A DNA stretch of 64,000 nucleotides from CAVPHV01 sp963704825 (GTDB taxonomy: Bacteria; Actinomycetota; Acidimicrobiia; Spongiisociales; UBA5794): contig CAVPHV010000014.1 of assembly GCA_963704825.1 (NCBI GenBank), positions 310,001-374,000 of the forward strand, written 5' to 3'. The notes beneath the pieces are model-generated. The model saw only the letters and a program-made list of their open reading frames with translations. It had not been told where the DNA came from and ran no database searches. Within the stretch, counting starts at the first letter, position 1; the number at the start of each line of letters is the position of its first letter. This document shows positions 1-7,878 of the stretch, one piece after another. A program made the translations under genes and the position numbers.

Positions 1-6
1 CGAATC

Positions 7-588
7 ATGGCCAAGCATGTCGCCACGTTGCGGGAACTGAAGCAAGCCGCTGCCATGGGGCGCATCCAGGATGCCGCCTACGAACTGCTCGTGACCGAAG
101 GCTATGAGGCCACCAAAGTCACCGATATTGCAGCAGTTGCGGAAGTCTCGCCGAGCAGCGTCTACCGCTACTTCGGCACGAAGGACGGCGTCTTCTTGTG
201 GGATCCGCTCGAAGGTCCGTTTATGGACCTGCTCGAGGCGAACCTCGAGGAATTCCCGCCGATGGAGGCAGTGGAGCGAGCATTCCTCGGGCTGGTCGTC
301 GACCTCGAACCCGAGAACGAGGAATTGTTGCGGAAGCGCACCCTGCTGCTGCTGGCGATACCGCAGTTGCGTGAGGCGATGAGGGCGATGATGAGCGGGT
401 TCGGCGATGAACTCGGCGGCGTGTTGCGTCGCGCCGGCGCCACCGGCATCGAGGCAAGCGTGGTCGCGGCGGCGACCGCGGCGGTGCTGATGGCCGGGGT
501 CGAGCATTGGGCCCGCCCCGGATCGAACGCCACGCTGGCCGAAGTCACCACGGAGGCCTTCCGCTCACTCGAGGTCGCCTCCGGCTGA
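7..588 (+). CDS. TetR/AcrR-family transcriptional regulator
   Basis: 193 aa. A TetR-type DNA-binding domain occupies about residues 18-66: an N-terminal helix (RIQDAAYELLVTEGYEAT), then the turn and recognition helix SPSSVYRYFGTKDG, the family hallmark. The remaining ~125 residues are helix-rich and resemble the ligand-binding/dimerisation domain, but no ligand can be read from them. TetR proteins usually repress their own and neighbouring transport genes. The convergent MFS gene next door is a possible target, although the two share no promoter region. The gene lies at the window edge, so its own promoter is not visible. A palindromic element begins directly after its TGA. Confidence 0.9.
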   Translation: MAKHVATLRELKQAAAMGRIQDAAYELLVTEGYEATKVTDIAAVAEVSPSSVYRYFGTKDGVFLWDPLEGPFMDLLEANLEEFPPMEAVERAFLGLVVDLEPENEELLRKRTLLLLAIPQLREAMRAMMSGFGDELGGVLRRAGATGIEASVVAAATAAVLMAGVEHWARPGSNATLAEVTTEAFRSLEVASG

Positions 589-644
589 GAGGGTTTTGGC
601 GGACAATGCCGCAGCATGCTGCGCATATGTCCGCCAAAACCCTC
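589..644. repeat. Palindromic stop-codon element, copy 1
   Basis: Perfect 17-bp arms at 589-605 (GAGGGTTTTGGCGGACA) and 628-644 enclose a core containing the self-complementary GCAGCATGCTGC. It starts one base after the TetR stop codon and ends 5 bp before the stop of the convergent MFS gene, so it could terminate transcription from both sides. Three further copies lie near 32.3, 56.8 and 60.05 kb. Confidence 0.9.
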
Positions 645-649
645 GCTGC

Positions 650-1840
650 CTACGCGGTGGGGGCCGGGACGTCCTCGGCCTGGTCTTCGTAGTCGTAGCG
701 GCGGTCCCAGCGCCAGTAGATCACTGTGGATACGGCCATCACGACGGCGGCGAAGCCGTACATGGCGGGGTAGCCGGACACGCTGATGATCACACCGAGC
801 ATCGGACCGCCGACCAGCACCCCGATGTCGAACAGGGCGGTGAAGAAGGCGAGGGTCGAGCCGCGGTCGGCGTCGGGAGATCGGGTCACGGTGAACCCAA
901 ACAGGATGGGGAAGGCGTAGCCATGCCCCGCCCCGCACAGCACGCCCGCCACGGCAACGTCGAGCGGTGTCTGTACCCGCGCCAGGAGGACAAACCCGAC
1001 CGCAATGGCAATCAGCGCCGGAAACAACACCTTCTTCTCCCCAACCCGCGCCGGTAGCCAGGCGAAGGCCAGCCGCAACGCGATGGCAGTGCCGGCATAG
1101 AACCCGAAGAAGAGGCCGACGGACCCGATCCCGACGTCGTCGATGAAGGTCCGCAGGAAGGTGAAATACCCGGTCAGCACAAACGAGAAGAACCCGACGA
1201 TGAACCAGATCGGCATCAGGTCTGGACGGCGAATCGCAGCGAAGAACCCCTTCTTCTCTGCGTTGTCTCCGAGAGCCGGTGCTCGTTCCGGAAGCCACAC
1301 GGCGAACAGGATTGCGGCAAAGGCAAAGCCGGCCGCAGTCAGGAACAACTGGTCGAACCCACCGCGGGAAAGCACGATGTCGCCGAGCAGGCCACCGAAG
1401 GCGATGGGCAGCAGACCGGACACGCCGAACAACGCCAGGCCCTCGGTGCGGCGCGATTCGGGGACGACGTCGGCGCCGTAGGTGAACAGTGAGGTGAACA
1501 GGCTCGCCTCAGAGATCCCGTGGATGATGCGCACGATGTAGATCCATGGCCCGAGCGACGACACGGTCAGGTAGAGCAGGATCGCTCCGAAGTTGACGAC
1601 TGTCCCGACCAAGATCACCGGGCGGCGCCCCTTGCTGTCCATGATCGTGCCGATGGCCGGGCGGGCCAGGATCGACGAGATTGCCGTGACTCCGATGATC
1701 ACTCCGATCAGGACCTCATTTGCGCCAAGCTCTTCGAGATAACGCGGGAGGTGAATGAACAAGAAGAACGACATGCCCTGGACCAGGTTGGTCAGGGACA
1801 CCAGGATGAAGGGGCGGGTGAAGAGTCGCTCGCGGGCCAC
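650..1840 (-). CDS. MFS transporter
   Basis: 396 aa integral membrane protein of the major facilitator superfamily with about 12 hydrophobic segments. The loop after TM2 carries the MFS motif-A-like segment GTIMDSKGRRPVILVG (about residues 64-79). The substrate cannot be inferred; the general look is that of a drug or metabolite exporter. The start is GTG at 1840. No Shine-Dalgarno is visible, but a TAGCCT box (1847-1852, complement) lies exactly 6 nt upstream, so the mRNA is probably leaderless. It converges on the TetR gene across a palindromic repeat and is divergent from the ABC ATPase gene. Confidence 0.88.
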   Translation of the reverse strand: MARERLFTRPFILVSLTNLVQGMSFFLFIHLPRYLEELGANEVLIGVIIGVTAISSILARPAIGTIMDSKGRRPVILVGTVVNFGAILLYLTVSSLGPWIYIVRIIHGISEASLFTSLFTYGADVVPESRRTEGLALFGVSGLLPIAFGGLLGDIVLSRGGFDQLFLTAAGFAFAAILFAVWLPERAPALGDNAEKKGFFAAIRRPDLMPIWFIVGFFSFVLTGYFTFLRTFIDDVGIGSVGLFFGFYAGTAIALRLAFAWLPARVGEKKVLFPALIAIAVGFVLLARVQTPLDVAVAGVLCGAGHGYAFPILFGFTVTRSPDADRGSTLAFFTALFDIGVLVGGPMLGVIISVSGYPAMYGFAAVVMAVSTVIYWRWDRRYDYEDQAEDVPAPTA

Positions 1841-1894
1841 TGCAAGAGGCTACCGGCACGGCGGTGCCCCCGAGTTCGCTAGCGTCTCGGCTCG

Positions 1895-2698
1895 ATGAGT
1901 GAACCTGCCGCCACCGAAGTCGTCGCCCTCGAAGGCGTCGCCGTGTTTCGGGAGGGACGCCGATTGCTCGACGGCGTCGACTGGGCCGTCAACAGTCATG
2001 AGCGCTGGGTGGTGCTCGGCCCCAACGGGGCCGGCAAGACCACCATGCTCCAGGTCGCTTCGACCTACTTGACGCCGTCTCGGGGGACCGTTCGCGTGCT
2101 CGGTCACACCCGGGGCCGGTTCGATGTGAGGGAGCTGCGCGAGCGGATCGGGTATGCCGGGGCGGGTCCCGCTTCGCTGGCGCGCCCCAACCTGCCGGCA
2201 CTCGAGATCGTGGTGACCGGCCGCCATGCCGCCTTCGTCGACAGCCGGTGGCACGACTACACCGAAGGCGACTGGGCCCAGGCGCAAGCCAACCTCGAGC
2301 GGCTCGGTGCCGGCCGTCTTGCCGACCGCACCTTCGGTACGCTGTCGGCTGGAGAGAAGCAGCGGGTATTGATCGCCCGCAGTCTGATGACCGATCCCGA
2401 CCTGCTGCTACTCGACGAGGCTACGACCGGGCTCGACCTCGGAGCCCGGGAGGAGCTGGTCGCCTCGCTGGCCGACCTCGCCACCGATCCCAACAGCCCC
2501 GCAGTCGTCCTTGTCACTCATCACGTCGAGGAGATCCCCCAAGGCTTCACCCACATCGTCATGCTCGGCGCCGGCCGAGTGATGGCATCCGGAGAGATCG
2601 ACGACACCCTCAGCCCCGAGGCCCTCTCCTCATGCTTCGGCGTGCCGTTGCGCCTGGAACGCCAAGAAGGCCGCTACCGCGCCTGGAAACCCAGGTAG
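1895..2698 (+). CDS. ABC transporter ATP-binding protein (YlmA/ModF-like)
   Basis: 267 aa stand-alone ABC ATPase. Visible motifs in order: Walker A GPNGAGKTT (about residues 44-52), signature LSAGEKQRVLIARSL (about 151-165), Walker B LLLLDEATTGLD and the H-loop VTHHVEEIP. No permease or binding-protein gene is adjacent. The overall style, with a C-terminal extension after the H-loop, is like the YlmA/ModF-type cytosolic ATPases whose transport role is unclear. It starts at ATG 1895; a TAGCGT box lies 9 nt upstream and no clear SD is seen. It is convergent with ilvC, with a hairpin between them. Confidence 0.88.
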   Translation: MSEPAATEVVALEGVAVFREGRRLLDGVDWAVNSHERWVVLGPNGAGKTTMLQVASTYLTPSRGTVRVLGHTRGRFDVRELRERIGYAGAGPASLARPNLPALEIVVTGRHAAFVDSRWHDYTEGDWAQAQANLERLGAGRLADRTFGTLSAGEKQRVLIARSLMTDPDLLLLDEATTGLDLGAREELVASLADLATDPNSPAVVLVTHHVEEIPQGFTHIVMLGAGRVMASGEIDDTLSPEALSSCFGVPLRLERQEGRYRAWKPR

Positions 2699-2773
2699 AT
2701 ACGATCCCTCGAGCGCTGACGCGGGGGATGGGGGAGCCCGAGGGAGGCGGATTCGTCCGGTCCCTCTCGGTCT

Positions 2774-2800
2774 GGTTGGACCGGCTTTGTCGGCCCAACC
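2774..2800. terminator. Hairpin between convergent ABC and ilvC genes
   Basis: GGTTGG-A-CCG pairs with CGG-C-CCAACC around a 7-nt loop (GCTTTGT), with one mismatch. It lies 9 nt beyond the ilvC stop and 75 nt beyond the ABC gene stop. There is no long T-run, so it is a probable rather than certain terminator. Confidence 0.5.
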
Positions 2801-2808
2801 GAAACGCT

Positions 2809-3819
2809 TCACTCCTGGCCGGGCATCCTCGGGGTGAGGAACGGCATCATCGCCCGCAACTCGCGGCCGACTCGCTCGATCTGGAGGTCCTGCTCGGCGT
2901 CGCGGGTCGCCAACAGATTGGCGGCGCCGTCGCGGCTTTCGGCCAGCCACTCGCGGGCGAACTCGCCGGAGCGGATCTCATCGAGGATTTTGACCATCTC
3001 GGCCCGGGTTTCCTCGGTGATGATTCGGGGCCCCCGGGTGTAGTCGCCGAACTCGGCGGTATCCGACACCGAGTACCGCATCCACGACAGGCCACCTTCG
3101 TAGAGCAGGTCGACGATGAGCTTGAGTTCGTGGAGCGTCTCGAAGTAGGCAGACTCCGGCTGATACCCGGCGTTGACCAGGGTGTCGAACGAGGCCTTGA
3201 TGAGCTCGGACACTCCACCACACAGGATGACCTGCTCACCGAACAGGTCGGTCTCGGTCTCCTCCTCAAACGTGGTCTCCAGAACGCCGGCCCGGCCGCC
3301 GCCGATACCCCACGCATAGGACATGGCCAACTCCTTGGCATCACCGGAGGCATCCTGGTGAACGGCGAGCAGGCAGGGCACACCGCTGCCTTCTGTGTAG
3401 GTGCGGCGCACCAGATGGCCCGGGCCCTTCGGGGCGACCATGGCGACATCGACGTACGGCGGCGGTTCGATCACACCGAAATGGACGTTGAAGCCGTGAG
3501 CGAACATCAGGACATCGCCCGGTTCGAGGTGTGGCGCAATCTCAGCGGCGTAGAGGTCGCCCATCAACTGATCCGGCACCAGCATCATGATCACGTTGGC
3601 GGCGCGCGCCGCGTCTGCCGGCGTCATCACCGGAAGGCCGTACTCCAGGGCGCGCTCTCGATTTGGTGAGCCTTCGCGCAGGCCGACAATCACCGGGACG
3701 CCGGAGTCGAAGAGGTTGAGGGCATGGGCGTGGCCCTGGCTGCCGAAGCCGATGACGGCGACCTCGCGTCCCGCGATGAGGGACGGATCGGCGTCCTTGT
3801 CGTAGTAGATGTGCGCCAT
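2809..3819 (-). CDS. ilvC: Ketol-acid reductoisomerase (NADP+), class I
   Basis: 336 aa, the usual length for the short (class I) enzyme. It isomerises and reduces acetolactate or acetohydroxybutyrate in valine, leucine and isoleucine synthesis. The Rossmann motif GFGSQGHAHALN is at about residues 23-34. The C-terminal all-helical domain carries the acidic Mg2+ ligands in ETDLFGEQ and in FETLHELK. The start is ATG 3819 (MAHIYYDKDAD), the canonical N-terminus, preceded by AAGGAA; the frame is open further upstream but lacks family similarity. No other ilv genes are adjacent, so it appears monocistronic. Confidence 0.97.
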   Translation of the reverse strand: MAHIYYDKDADPSLIAGREVAVIGFGSQGHAHALNLFDSGVPVIVGLREGSPNRERALEYGLPVMTPADAARAANVIMMLVPDQLMGDLYAAEIAPHLEPGDVLMFAHGFNVHFGVIEPPPYVDVAMVAPKGPGHLVRRTYTEGSGVPCLLAVHQDASGDAKELAMSYAWGIGGGRAGVLETTFEEETETDLFGEQVILCGGVSELIKASFDTLVNAGYQPESAYFETLHELKLIVDLLYEGGLSWMRYSVSDTAEFGDYTRGPRIITEETRAEMVKILDEIRSGEFAREWLAESRDGAANLLATRDAEQDLQIERVGRELRAMMPFLTPRMPGQE

Positions 3820-3945
3820 GAGTCGATTCCTTGCCGGTGCGACGGTGTGTGAGGCCAGACCATACCCGACCCACGATGCCGTCTGTCCCGCGGGCGTTGT
3901 CACCCGTTGCGACCGGTAGCCTGGGTGTCTCAGCCCGGAGGTCAG

Positions 3946-4299
3946 ATGGCGTTCCCCAAGCCCAGCGATGCCGACAAGGCGTGGTTCGAGGCGTTGCTCC
4001 CTGAGGCGCCCGGGGTGATGATGCTGCCCATGTTCGGCAACTATGCCGGGTTCGTGAACGGCAACATGTTCCTGTGCTTGTTTGGCGATCAGGTGGCGGT
4101 GCGCCTCGACGAAGCGGGGCGTGCTGAGCTGCTCGCCGCCGCCGAAAGTCATCCGTTCGAGCCGATGCCCGGTCGCCCGATGAAGGAATACGTAGTGCTG
4201 CCGGGGCAATGGCGGGACGCGCCGGAACTTGCCGACCAGTGGGTCGACCGCTCTCTGGAGTACGCGGCGGCGATGCCAACTCGCCACCACAAGGGCTAG
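3946..4299 (+). CDS. TfoX N-terminal domain family protein
   Basis: 117 aa. The protein is essentially one TfoX_N-type domain: the core GVMMLPMFGNYAGFVNGNMF at about residues 25-44 and a following LCLFGDQVAVRLDEA strand. In gammaproteobacteria TfoX is a competence regulator, but stand-alone actinobacterial domains have no assigned function. Start ATG 3946 is chosen because GGAGG lies at 3937-3941, 4 nt upstream; an in-frame ATG at 3907 lacks an SD. A TAGCCT box at 3917-3922 could be its -10 element. It is divergent from ilvC. Confidence 0.8.
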   Translation: MAFPKPSDADKAWFEALLPEAPGVMMLPMFGNYAGFVNGNMFLCLFGDQVAVRLDEAGRAELLAAAESHPFEPMPGRPMKEYVVLPGQWRDAPELADQWVDRSLEYAAAMPTRHHKG

Positions 4300-4402
4300 G
4301 CAGCGAAGTAGCAGGGCCGAACGGCCCGGCACAGACGCGCCCAATACTCCTATCCTCACCACCACCACAGGGTTCCGCCCGCTGTGACAGGAGGTTCCAA
4401 GC

Positions 4403-6592
4403 CTGGACCTGAAACGCGATCTGAGCCTCTATGCGGTTTTCACGATCAGCCTCGGAGCGATGGTGGGCAGCGGCATCTTCGTGCTCCCCGGCCTCGGCTA
4501 CTTCCTGGCGGGTCCCGCCATCATCATTGCGTACTTTCTGGCCGGCGTCGTGGTGCTCCCCGCCGCGTTTTCGAAGTCGGAGATGGCCACGGCCATGCCG
4601 CACGCCGGCGGGACCTACCTGTATATCGATCGCGCCATGGGGCCGTTGATGGGCACCATTGCCGGTTTTGGTGTCTGGTTCTCCCTCATCTTCAAGGCAG
4701 CCTTCGCCCTTGTCGGTCTCAGCGTCTACCTCCAATTGCTCGTCCCCGACGCGCCGGCGAAGCCGGTGGCGCTCGTGCTTGGCGCGGGGCTGGTTCTGGT
4801 CAACGTCGCTGGTGTGAAGCAGTCCGGCAGTTTGCAGGCTGCGATTGTCTCGATCGTGATGGCCGTTCTGGTGCTGTTCATCATCGCGGGGTTTGGTTCT
4901 GATGACGCCGACAACTACCAGCCGTTCATGCCCCAAGGCTTTCACGGTCTGATTGCCGCGACCGGCCTCGTGTTTGTCTCGTACGCCGGGGTGACCAAGG
5001 TGGCGTCGCTCGCCGAGGAGGTGAAGCGGCCGGCACGAAACATACCCCGCGCCATCTTCATGTCGCTCGTCCTGATGATGTTCCTCTACCCGGCGATCGT
5101 GTTTGTGATCGTTGGGGTGACGCCGGGAACCGACCTGAGCAAGAACGTAACACCGATGGCCACGGCGGCCTCGGAGTTCCTGGGGCGAGGTGGCGAGTTG
5201 GCGATCGCCGGTGTCGCAGTGTTGGCGCTCGTGAGTATGGCGAATGCCGGAATACTGGCCTCGTCGCGATATCCCTTCGCGATGAGCCGCAACCGGTTGG
5301 CGCCATCCATATTGGGCCGAGTCGGCGCCCGCTCGACTCCGATTGCCGCGGTGCTCCTCACCGGAGCAGTGCTCCTGATCCTGATCGCGATGTTTCCGAT
5401 CATCGAGTTGGCGAAGCTGGCGTCGGCGTTCCAGCTACTCGTCTTCGCTCTCGTCAATCTGTCCGTGATTGCCTTCCGTGAGAGCCACGTCGATTGGTAT
5501 CGGCCGTCGTTCCGTTCGCCATTGTTCCCGTGGATGCAGATCGCCGGGATCGTTGCTTCGCTGTTCCTCCTGGCTTTCATGGGCGTTGACGCGATGGTGG
5601 GAGCAGTCCTCATCGTGCTCGGAGGAGTTGCGTGGTACCGGGTCTTCGGGAGGTCGCGGACCAGCCACGAGAGCGCCTCGCTCGATGCGCTGCGGATCCG
5701 GGCCATGGGCCGGCTCGTCAACGACACCAAAGCTGCGATCGACGCCGCCGGAAAGGCCAACGTGTTGATCCCGGTTCATGTTGGGATCAACGACCGTCGG
5801 CTGCGCGACCTGATTCGCACCGCGGGTCGGGTCACCCGGCAAGGAGGCGAGGTGCGGGTCGTCCAGGTTGCTCGGGACGGGCCGGATAGCCCAATGCGGC
5901 GAGCCCGATCGACCGAGGAGCAAGAGTTCGGCGCGCTCGCCGCCGAACAGGCAATGGAACTCGGCGTACCGATCTCGGTGTTCCACGCCACCGGCCGACA
6001 TCGCCGCCAGGCGCTCGCGTCGTTTGTGGAGGAGAACGGTGTCGACCTCGTGCTCGCTGAACTGCTCCGAACCAGCACGGGTCGGGGTTTCCGCGCCGAC
6101 ATGGAGTGGCTGGGCGACCGGGTGCTCTGCGATGTTGCCCTGCTCGGCAACCGCTACCTCGAAGTGGTCGACGACATCGTTGTGCTCGGCTCCGGTGGCC
6201 CGCTTGATCCGATCAAGCTGAACCTCGCCGGCCGCATTGGCCAAGGCGAGGGTTCTACCGTCCGCATTGTGCACGTGTTGGCTCCCGCCGCCTCGGGGCG
6301 GCAGGTCGTTTCGCTCCATGAGTACCACGAACGACTCGGTGAATCGCTGCTGGTGCCCATGGTCAGCGAGGTCGAGCGCAGCACCAACCTGGTGGCCGAG
6401 CTGGCGGCCCAATCCCGCGGCGCCGACCTGGTGATCATCGGTGCGGTCCGCACCAGGCTTCGCCTGCTGTCCGACCTGGTTGACAGAATCCAGGATCAGG
6501 TCGATGCCCCGCTGCTTCTGGTGCGGACCCACGAGTTGGGTAATCGCCCGTCGCTCAGCGGTCGAGTCCTGGAGCGGGTGCTGCGGGCATGA
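4403..6592 (+). CDS. APC-superfamily amino acid permease with C-terminal USP-like domains
   Basis: About 729 aa. The N-terminal ~420 residues are an APC transporter with roughly 12 TM segments, beginning LKRDLSLYAVFTISLGAMVG and followed by SGIFVLPGLGYFLAGPA, the unwound TM1 substrate-site region. Two universal-stress-protein-like alpha/beta segments follow (about residues 440-590 and 595-715; DIVVLGSGG and GADLVIIGAV are strand-like). Start: the first in-frame ATG (4460) falls inside TM1. An in-frame TGA stands at 4385-4387, AGGAGG at 4389-4394 and CTG at 4403, so a CTG start is the best choice. Permease-USP fusions are known in bacteria; the USP part may sense nucleotides. The substrate is unknown. 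Confidence 0.85.
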   Translation: MDLKRDLSLYAVFTISLGAMVGSGIFVLPGLGYFLAGPAIIIAYFLAGVVVLPAAFSKSEMATAMPHAGGTYLYIDRAMGPLMGTIAGFGVWFSLIFKAAFALVGLSVYLQLLVPDAPAKPVALVLGAGLVLVNVAGVKQSGSLQAAIVSIVMAVLVLFIIAGFGSDDADNYQPFMPQGFHGLIAATGLVFVSYAGVTKVASLAEEVKRPARNIPRAIFMSLVLMMFLYPAIVFVIVGVTPGTDLSKNVTPMATAASEFLGRGGELAIAGVAVLALVSMANAGILASSRYPFAMSRNRLAPSILGRVGARSTPIAAVLLTGAVLLILIAMFPIIELAKLASAFQLLVFALVNLSVIAFRESHVDWYRPSFRSPLFPWMQIAGIVASLFLLAFMGVDAMVGAVLIVLGGVAWYRVFGRSRTSHESASLDALRIRAMGRLVNDTKAAIDAAGKANVLIPVHVGINDRRLRDLIRTAGRVTRQGGEVRVVQVARDGPDSPMRRARSTEEQEFGALAAEQAMELGVPISVFHATGRHRRQALASFVEENGVDLVLAELLRTSTGRGFRADMEWLGDRVLCDVALLGNRYLEVVDDIVVLGSGGPLDPIKLNLAGRIGQGEGSTVRIVHVLAPAASGRQVVSLHEYHERLGESLLVPMVSEVERSTNLVAELAAQSRGADLVIIGAVRTRLRLLSDLVDRIQDQVDAPLLLVRTHELGNRPSLSGRVLERVLRA

Positions 6593-6804
6593 CATGCCGG
6601 CTGGCGTCGGCGCGGCCGACCGCAGGCCCGCTGCGTCTCTCGGTGCGGGGTACCGGTGCCGGGTTCAGCTGTCCGCAAGCTGCGGTCGTCTCGACTGGCA
6701 CCTGGCACCTGGCTTCGGATCGCTCGACGCCTTCTTCGCGCCTGCCGAGCTAACGTCGGGGCCTGCCGTAAACCGTGTCCGACAGATCCGAGCGAGGAGG
6801 TCGA

Positions 6805-7392
6805 GTGGAGCCCGTAGTACCGAGATACGAGTTCCGCGCCTGGGGAGATCAACTCAACGACGTGTTCAGCGCCATCGCGGCCAACTCCCGCCTGATCGAG
6901 AGCCGAGCTCGGATCGAGACCTACCTCGTATCGCGAAAGGATGTCGGTTCCAATCCCAAGATTCGCGACGGTGTGCTCGATGTGAAGGTGCTCCTCGGCG
7001 TTGTCGAGGGATGTGAGCAGTGGGAGCCGACGGTGATGATGACGTTCCCGCTCAGGGCCGATGAGGTCCGAGAGGTGCTCGTCCGCCGGCTCGGCCTGAA
7101 GGATGTCGAACTCGAACGCGACGTCTACACGCAGCCGCAGCTGGTCGCCGAGGTTCTGGCGCCGCGACGCGACGTGGCGGCGATCGAGATCGCCAAGATC
7201 CGGCACGCCTATGAGGTCAATGGGTGTATCGCAGAGGTGGCCGACGTCACGATTGCCGGCGCCACATTGCAGACGGCGGCCGTAGAGTCGACCGACCTCG
7301 ATCTGTTGCTGGCGGCGCGCCGCATGGCAGAACTAGAAGGCTGGGAGAACGTCAATTACCCCAAGGAGATCAGGCGGGTTCTGGGCTGGTGA
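6805..7392 (+). CDS. CYTH-like (triphosphate tunnel) protein, divergent
   Basis: 195 aa. No canonical ExExK motif is present, but the alternating charged strands (NPKIRDGVLDVKVLL, RHAYEVNGCIAEVADVTI) and the ending VESTDLDLLLAARR resemble a divergent triphosphate-tunnel fold. The next gene is a clear CYTH protein 21 nt downstream, which supports a related role. Start GTG 6805 is preferred: AGGAGG at 6795-6800 is 4 nt upstream, and an in-frame GTG at 6775 has no SD. The function is unproven; it may act on inorganic or organic triphosphates, or be a non-catalytic partner of its neighbour. Confidence 0.6.
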   Translation: MEPVVPRYEFRAWGDQLNDVFSAIAANSRLIESRARIETYLVSRKDVGSNPKIRDGVLDVKVLLGVVEGCEQWEPTVMMTFPLRADEVREVLVRRLGLKDVELERDVYTQPQLVAEVLAPRRDVAAIEIAKIRHAYEVNGCIAEVADVTIAGATLQTAAVESTDLDLLLAARRMAELEGWENVNYPKEIRRVLGW

Positions 7393-7413
7393 CTTTGAGC
7401 GGCGGGAGCCGAA

Positions 7414-7875
7414 ATGGCGGTAGAGATCGAGAGGAAGTTCCTGGTCGAGGGCGACGAGTGGCGCGCACTCGGTAGTGGCGAGGTGTTCCGGCAGGGCTAC
7501 CTCTCGACGGTCAAGGAACGAACGGTTCGAGTCCGCACCGTCGGGAAGCAGGCCTGGATCACCATCAAGGGCTTGACCGTCGGCGCCACGCGCAGCGAAT
7601 TCGAATACCCCATCCCACTCTCCGATGCGGAGCAGATGCTCGAACTGTGTGAGCAGCCCATCATCGAAAAGACCCGCCATGTGGTCGACTTCGGCGGTTT
7701 GCGATGGGAGGTCGATGAGTTCTCTGGAGTCAATCGTGGACTGATCGTGGCTGAGGTCGAACTCGATGATCCCGACCAGGCCGTCGACCTACCCGGATGG
7801 ATCGGCGCAGAGGTCACGGATGACCCGCGCTACTACAACGCCAACCTGATCGCCCACCCCTACTCGGTTTGGTGA
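7414..7875 (+). CDS. CYTH domain triphosphatase/adenylate-cyclase-family protein
   Basis: 153 aa, one CYTH domain. The signature EIERKF is at residues 4-9, followed by basic and acidic tunnel strands: ERTVRVRTVGKQAWITIKG, RSEFEYPIP, and the C-terminal LIVAEVELDD. These are the residues that bind triphosphate and divalent metal in this fold. At this length and with this N-terminus it resembles the short bacterial tripolyphosphatases (CthTTM type) rather than two-domain YgiF. GGGAG lies about 6 nt before ATG 7414. It probably forms an operon with the divergent CYTH-like gene upstream and converges on the DinG-like gene with only 3 nt between stops. Confidence 0.88.
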   Translation: MAVEIERKFLVEGDEWRALGSGEVFRQGYLSTVKERTVRVRTVGKQAWITIKGLTVGATRSEFEYPIPLSDAEQMLELCEQPIIEKTRHVVDFGGLRWEVDEFSGVNRGLIVAEVELDDPDQAVDLPGWIGAEVTDDPRYYNANLIAHPYSVW

Positions 7876-7878
7876 GGT

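Noticed and set aside
596..1057. ORF reading through palindromic copy 1 antisense to the MFS gene
   Set aside because: Its start lies in the hairpin and the rest is antisense to a clear transporter.
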